Shown one piece after another: positions 58,558 to 64,000 of a stretch of 64,000 nt of DNA. The stretch comes from Humulus lupulus. Lineage: Eukaryota; Streptophyta; Magnoliopsida; Rosales; Cannabaceae. The translations under genes were made by a program, and so were the position numbers. The notes below the pieces were generated by a model, which worked only from the letters and a program-made list of their open reading frames with translations, did not search any database and had not been told where the DNA came from. The stretch spans positions 41,535,578 through 41,599,577 of the forward strand of contig NC_084793.1 in the NCBI RefSeq assembly GCF_963169125.1. The letters are read 5' to 3'. The stretch's first letter is position 1; every line of letters starts with the position of its first letter.

Positions 58558-58691
58558 CCAAAATCAGACTCGTGATATCATTTAATCTATTTTGCAAAAC
58601 AGATAGTCTGAATTATCATTTAACAAAACAGAAAGTATGATTTATAACTTTTGCAAAATACAGAATCCAAAATAATATTTACCTAATTTAA

Positions 58692-59022
58692 AAGCATAAT
58701 TATCTAAAATCTAATTCAAATATCACTTTGTCAATATGCGAAAATTTTAGAATTAATGCTAATTAATACCTCTTTGACTAACTTTTATAATTTTTCTCTA
58801 AATTTTTACAATCATAGAAGACAAAGATTGAGATTGCCCATATCTAATTAGAAGAAACTAAACAAAAAACCTGTAGTAATAATAATAATAATAGGTTAAG
58901 TGAAAAAATCATAAAGTGAAATATTCCAAATAATAATAAATAAAAAATAGGAGATGTAAGGACTTATTGAGATGTAGCAAACATTTTTCAACATACGACA
59001 ATGATTCATACAAAGAAACTTA
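58692..59022. promoter_or_regulatory. 3' flank of the lipid-transfer gene
   Basis: Non-coding. On the minus strand, CAATAAGTC (plus 58962-58970), about 55 bases after the stop codon, is a weak candidate near-upstream poly(A) signal; no AATAAA lies closer. An (AAT)n run sits at 58877-58891. Confidence 0.3.
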
Positions 59023-62000
59023 TCAATAGAACATGATCAAATACATCATCGTTGCTATGATCATATGTGGAAGAGAAGATGGAATAAGATGAGGCAGAGT
59101 AGAAGCAGAAGATGGTGGGCCCAACACTGGTCTGATCCCTGGATTTGTTGCTGTTGGGCCTTCTGATTCAATGCCTGGAGAAGATGCTGGGCTCAACTCT
59201 TCTGATTCTGGATCTGTTGATGTTGCTTTGGATTCTGCTAGGCCCATTTAAAAAATATATAATCCTTTAGTTTTCTATCTAAGACCAATGCTAGCCCAAG
59301 TCTCATGACATGTATCAAGTTCATTGAGATGTTTGTGTTAATTACCTATTGAACTAGGAGAATCAGCCTCAGGAGCAGGAGTGGGTTCTAGTAAGCTGGC
59401 AGGCCCTGCAGATGTTGGCAATATTTCTTATTACATTTGATTGAAAAAGAATGCAAAGAATAATATATATATATATATATCTTTTATAGTAGATAATCAA
59501 AAAATTTTGTTTTAACAATTTTTTTATTTTTTTTAATGTTAATTTTAACGAAATATTTTTATATTTAACAGAATATTCTTATATTTAATGATATTTTATA
59601 AATATTTAAATTTAAATAAAATTAAAATATGATATTTTTGAGATATTTTACAATGATAATTATTTATAAATAATAAATAATTAAACAAATTAAAATATGA
59701 TATTTTTGAGATATTTTACAATGATAATTATTTAAAAATAATAAAATCATACGTTTTATAACTTGAATAAAATTTAACTAAACTTAAACTCACTTATTAA
59801 AATAATATCATATTAAACATATAATATAATCTACTGTGAATTAGTAATAAATAATTTTTTTTCAAAAAAAACTAGTAAGAAACGTAAAATTAAAATCTAC
59901 GCATAATATTTAATATTACAGACACCATTTTTCTATATATATATATATAAATATATATATTTATATACATGCAAGCAACAATTTGAGAACATTATTGTCA
60001 CTTCTCATGTCACTTTGGAAAAAAAAATGTCAAAGGAGCAATTTCAGTATTAATTCCATATCATTGATAAGTTTATCTTGACTATTGTTTAGTCGAAAAG
60101 AATTTTATGGCATAAGATAGCATAGTAGAGAAAATGCTTATTAGTTAAGATTAAATATAACAAGGAAAGTAAGAAAAAGATTTACAAAAAACTAATATTT
60201 GCAAACAAAAAATTATGAAAAAAGAGAATAATATGACGAAATAATTATTTATATTATATAATGACTTTTTCTAATGTTCTTTTTTAAAAACACTTTTACC
60301 ATATCTGAAATTTTTTAAATATAATTTTTTTAATTACAAAAATATATATTGATAATTTACTAAACTTCTGCTGCACATATACTCTCTCTGTATATCTCTT
60401 CTATATAAAAAATGTATAGATAATGATTTTTTTTTTGTTTTAAGGGTTTTTTATTTTTTTCCGTTAATTTTAATAAAATATTCTATATATAACAGAATAT
60501 TCTTATATTTGACTGTAGGTTGTAAACATGATTTAAACTTAAATAAATAATTAATCAAATTAAAATAAGATATTTTCGAGATATTTTACAATGATGATTA
60601 TTTAAAAATAATAAAAACATAAGTGTTATAACATAAATAAAATTTAATTAAACTTAAACTTAAACTTTACTTATTAGAATAATATCATATTAAACATATA
60701 ATATAATATAATCTGCTATCAACTAGCAACAAACTTAAATTTAAAATTTATGTATAATATCAATATTATATTAAACATATAATATATAATATATTGTTGT
60801 CACTGCCAAATTCAAAAACTAGAACAAACATAAACTTATAAAAAAAAAATTAATTAAAATATGATATTTTTAAGATATTTTATGATAATTTAAATAATTA
60901 AACTATATTTATTTAAAAATAATAAAGTCATACATATCATTTTTCATAAACATAAATATAATTTTTTTTAATAAAAATTAAGATTGTGTATTAAATATTA
61001 TTATCATAATAATATTTTTTAATATTTGAATTAATATTAATATAATTAGTAAAAAATTAAGATTATATATTATTATCATAATAATATTATATAACATTTA
61101 AATTTATATTAATATAATTATTAAATATGTAGTTTGTATTATATATTCTTATAATAATGATATTTTATAACATTTGAATTTATATCAATATAATTAATAA
61201 ATATTAATTTTTAATTAGTTTTAATGGTATAATCTGTTAAATATTTAGAATATTTCGTTAAAGTTAACAAAACAAACCGTTAAAACTAAGAATTTCCGTT
61301 ATCTACACACTTTTTATATCTCTTCTATATAAAAAGTGTGTAAATAACAGAAATAGAAATTCTTGGTTTTAACGATTTTTTCTTTTTGTTAACTTTAACG
61401 GAAATATTCTTATATTTACCAGAATATTCTTATATTTAACAGTAGATTGTAACCTAACTTAAACTTAGATAAAAATAAATAAACAAATTAAAATAAGATA
61501 TTTTTTAGATATTTTACCATGATAATTATTCAAAAATAATAAACCATACATTTTATAACATAAATAAAATTTAATTAAACTTAAACTTCACGCATTAGAA
61601 TAATACCATATTAAATATATAATATAATATATTATCAACTAGCGACAAACTTAAATATAATTAAACAATTTAAAATAAGATATTTTTTTAGATATTTTAC
61701 AATGATAATTATTGAAAAATAATAAAACCATAAATTTTATAAATTAAATAAAATTTAATTAAATTTAAACTTCACGTATTAGAATAATATCATATTAAAT
61801 ATATAATATAATATAATCTACTATCAACTAGCGACAAACTTAAATTCAAAATCCACGTATAATATTAATATTATATTAAACATATAATATATAATCTCTT
61901 ACTGTTACTGTCAAATTAAAAAACTAGAACAAACATAAACTTAAACAAAAATTAATTAATTAATTAAAATATGATATTTTTAAGATATTTTATGATAATT

Positions 62001-63645
62001 TAAATAATTAAATAATATTTATTTAAAAATAATAAAGTCATACATATCTTTTTTTTATCTTATAAATTTGTGTGATAGTTTATTTTTTATGAAGTGATTA
62101 GAACTCTTTTTCTTCATCAAATTCACCAAATGACATTATTAGAAACTAAAAATAATTGATGCATGTATACTATTATCTACACTATGACTTTTTCTATTCT
62201 TATTTTATTTATATTATTAATTTCTTTTTAAATATTATTGTGATTTATATATATATATATATAAATGTCATGTAGCCATGTAAATATATATATATAAATA
62301 TATATTTATGTCGGTATTGTGCTTAGATGTCATATATGTAGATATTATTAATGTAAATATTTATATATATTATAGAACTATAATTCATTCTATTATATAT
62401 ATATGTATATATTTTAGAAATAGTGAATAATTTTTGTTATAATTATAGACGATGTTTACAATTTTAAAACTAAGCAAACGTGCATTGCACCGTGCTTATA
62501 CCTAGTAGAAGAGATATATACCAAAATCATCAATTTATAAAAAATAAAATATAATAAAACTATATTTTTTAGAAAAATCGTATTCATATATAAAAAAAAA
62601 AAAAAATCTTTTCTTTTTACACCTATGAACAAGAGAGTAATTATGCATGGACAAAAGTATCTAAAATTTATCAATGGAAACAAAATTATCTCATTTGATG
62701 ACTAGATTGACCATTTTAAATATGCTCTCTTATATCCCAAAACACGTGTTAAAATTTATAGCAAATTAGTATTTCAAACTATATTACGCGTACTATATAT
62801 TAATAGTCTGAATAAAATCATGATAATACTACATAAAGACATATAAAATGTGTAGTTTCCTCTAAAGTTAGTAGCATTGCATTACATTGAGCTATAATGG
62901 GGTCAATTTTGGGTTAATTTCAACACTTACAACATCAAAGACTAGCATGACATAATTAGGCTTTCTTGTTCAACATTAATATCTTGTATCCTATTATTAT
63001 TGTTTTAAGATTCATTTGAAAAGAAAAAAAAAAGGCAGGAAGCACAATCAGTTTAGACTTTATATACGTATGTACTATATGCTAGAGTCCTCGTATGTTA
63101 ATTTATAAATATAATTGTTATGGAATTATTTGTATCATGCCTCAAGGAATTTTGAGCAACTAATCTACTGTACCTGAAGCTGGAAGAGGAGAACCAGAAG
63201 CTGCAAAAAAAAAAAAAACAATAAATCAATCAATTATAATCACATTAATACATAACAAGAATATAAGTATATATTCATATATAAAGAGTAGTGAGTCCGT
63301 ACATTTGCATTGTATTGGGACACCATTGATGTTGCAAGCACTTGGGAGGGAAAGAGCAAGAGTTCGGTTAATGGGGAGTTGAATAGGGACACTGGCAGTT
63401 ATTAGAAGACAAGCACAGTCCATACCAGAGCTCAATATTGTCTTTAATGAGCTGCAACAGTCTGTGGTTGGTGACAGGCCATTACTGCTACTCCCGGTTA
63501 TGTAATTCAGGCATGGAGTGAAGCTAGTTATCATTGAGAATGAACATGGTGTAGAAATCTGTCCATTTACTGATTTTACTGAACAAATGAGGACAAGAAT
63601 ATAAGCTGATATTGCTATTGATTGGAATGTTTTGAACCCTTCCAT
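59023..63645 (-). CDS. GPI-anchored non-specific lipid-transfer-like protein (LTPG type)
   Basis: Four exons on the minus strand: 63645-63303, 63200-63174, 59405-59346, 59237-59023, all with GT-AG introns in phase 1, giving 214 residues. ATG 63645 is the only start in frame near the signal peptide (MEGFKTFQSIAISAYILVL, cleavage likely after VNG). The eight-cysteine motif is complete: C...C...CC...CAC...C...C within residues ~33-114 (TPC, TPCLNY, DCC, DCACLL, SAC, QCK). A Pro/Ser/Glu-rich linker with PAPEAD follows, then a hydrophobic tail (MIIATMMYLIMFY) fitting a GPI signal. NRT is a possible N-glycan site. Family role: binding lipids at the plasma membrane or wall, as in cuticle or xylogen-like functions. 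Intron 2 (59406-63173) is 3.77 kb and full of Helitron copies. Frame and motifs are intact, so it may be active. Confidence 0.85.
59480..60394 (+). mobile_element. Helitron-like copy, first of three in the intron
   Basis: Starts at TCTTTTATAGTAGATAATC, a decayed form of the 5' end TCTCTTCTATATAAAAAGTG. It shares with the two later copies the run 'aacagaatattcttatattt' and one or two units of a ~75-base motif (gatattttNNagatattttacaatgataatta). No 3' hairpin found, so the right edge is set by the next 5' end. Confidence 0.4.
60395..61240 (+). mobile_element. Helitron-like copy, second
   Basis: 5' end TCTCTTCTATATAAAAAATG at 60395, preceded by A. Same internal order as the third copy (AACAGAATATTCTTATATTT, the gatatttt motif, 'catattaaacatataatata'). 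It ends in AT-rich sequence before the inverted 5'-end piece at 61240-61317. Non-coding. Confidence 0.45.
61240..61415. repeat. head-to-head Helitron 5' ends (palindrome)
   Basis: Arms of about 70 bases: 61245-61317 reads as an inverted Helitron 5' end (minus: AAAAAGTGTGTAGATAACGG, then 'ggtttgttttgttaacttta'), facing the plus-strand 5' end at 61319-61415. The arms differ at a few positions. The centre is TATATCTCTTCTATATA. Confidence 0.7.
61319..62505 (+). mobile_element. non-autonomous Helitron
   Basis: 5' TCTCTTCTATATAAAAAGTG (61319), preceded by A. 3' end with a short hairpin GTGCATTGCAC (62480-62490), 12 bases, then CTAG (62502-62505) followed by T. TC...CTAG between A and T is the hallmark of Helitrons. 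1.19 kb, AT-rich, with two copies of the ~190-base internal unit (61450-61860). No Rep/helicase. It lies in intron 2 of the lipid-transfer gene, on the opposite strand. Confidence 0.6.
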
Positions 63646-64000
63646 GATGATGGGTTCGTTTTTATGTTCTGGTTTTAAATAATTCAACTACTTTGAATTT
63701 TTTTCTGAACTGGGTTATTTGGCTAAAGATGATTTATATATCTGTGAAGGGTTTTACTAAATTAGTAGATGGGAACAAAACTATAAGCTGAGGATAATTT
63801 TAAGTGGGTTTTTGGTGTTCAACTACTTTAACTACTATTACTTTCTTTGAAGGAATTTTAAGATTTCTTTTCCTTCGGGTTTTTGACTTGGATGGAATAT
63901 TGACAACCGCCTTAATTAGGTGTGTTTGGCAATGTTAGTTATAGCTATTAAATTTTAAATTATCATATTCTGTTAATTCTCTGGTATTATTATATTATAC
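63646..64000 (-). promoter_or_regulatory. promoter region of the lipid-transfer gene
   Basis: Upstream of the minus-strand ATG at 63645. A TATA box TATATAAAT (plus 63732-63740) lies about 90 bases before the ATG, which would place transcription start near 63700 with a leader of about 55-60 bases. No transposon signature and no other gene seen here. Confidence 0.5.

Larger units (their letters stand above)
52192..58691. mobile_element. MULE-like long-TIR element containing an L1
   Basis: Terminal inverted repeats of about 130 bases: 52192-52320 and 58558-58691, matching in 'aaatattattttNg', 'ttgcaaaagttaNNNatc', and 'ttaaatgataattcaga'. Candidate 9-bp duplication TAATTATAT/TAATTATCT just outside (edges ±3 bases), the length expected of Mutator-like elements. 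After removing the L1 (52418-57355 plus one duplication) the element is about 1.55 kb. It holds a GC-richer stretch (57780-58330) of unknown origin. No transposase. Confidence 0.55.

Noticed and set aside
63646..63687. Upstream extension of the lipid-transfer protein by 14 residues
   Set aside because: The extension would begin at TTG, not ATG, and would displace the signal peptide; ATG 63645 is the natural start.

Overview
This window looks like nuclear DNA of a flowering plant, probably a dicot. It is AT-rich, has GT-AG introns, and is packed with nested plant-type transposable elements: Ty3/gypsy of the Athila, Tat/Retand-like and Tekay (chromovirus) types, Ty1/copia, L1 LINEs, CACTA, MULE-like and Helitron elements. 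Only one ordinary host gene is supported: a four-exon gene for a GPI-anchored, lipid-transfer-like protein on the minus strand at 59023-63645. Species cannot be named from the sequence alone. No rRNA, tRNA or CRISPR array was seen.

Layout, left to right. 1-906: MITE end and the 3' part of a copia-type LTR, abutting a minus-strand Tat/Retand-like gypsy pol (907-1178 continued at 5456-7405). That pol was split by an Athila element (1179-5455) whose own 5' LTR was split by a copia solo LTR (1406-3215). 7496-14516: a second, minus-strand Athila (3' LTR, extra ORF with a plant-transposon domain, protease, gag; RT and integrase missing). 14517-31666: a plus-strand Athila holding a minus-strand Tekay element (17057-25129, itself holding a gypsy solo LTR at 19929-21092) and a CACTA transposon (26846-29884). 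31667-37965: another minus-strand Athila-like 5' end interrupted by a second Tekay element (32329-37100). 37970-40236: copia pol and 3' LTR. About 40237-41585: minus-strand L1 3' end. 41683-46812: inverted-repeat element with a gag-protease-only gypsy element inserted in its right arm. 46978-49839: copia solo LTR with a gypsy solo LTR inside it. 49840-50960: DNA-transposon remnant holding a short L1 insertion that contains an intron-like segment.

The right quarter is 51639-58691, with a MITE and a large MULE-like inverted-repeat element that contains an almost full-length but dead L1 (52418-57355, 17-bp target duplication). The lipid-transfer gene follows. Its second intron is 3.77 kb and is made mostly of Helitron-like copies, one with a recognisable 3' hairpin and CTAG end.

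The order of events can be read from target-site duplications: Retand-like < Athila < copia solo LTR on the left; Athila < Tekay < gypsy solo LTR, and Athila < CACTA, in the middle; MULE-like < L1 on the right. All transposon coding regions carry stops, frameshifts or deletions. I found no convincing new biological system. The points most worth a second look are the intron-like insertion in the L1 fragment, the GC-rich palindromic blocks shared by unrelated LTR families, the CACTA remnant with a protease-like tail that lost its catalytic Cys, and the Helitron-filled intron of the host gene.
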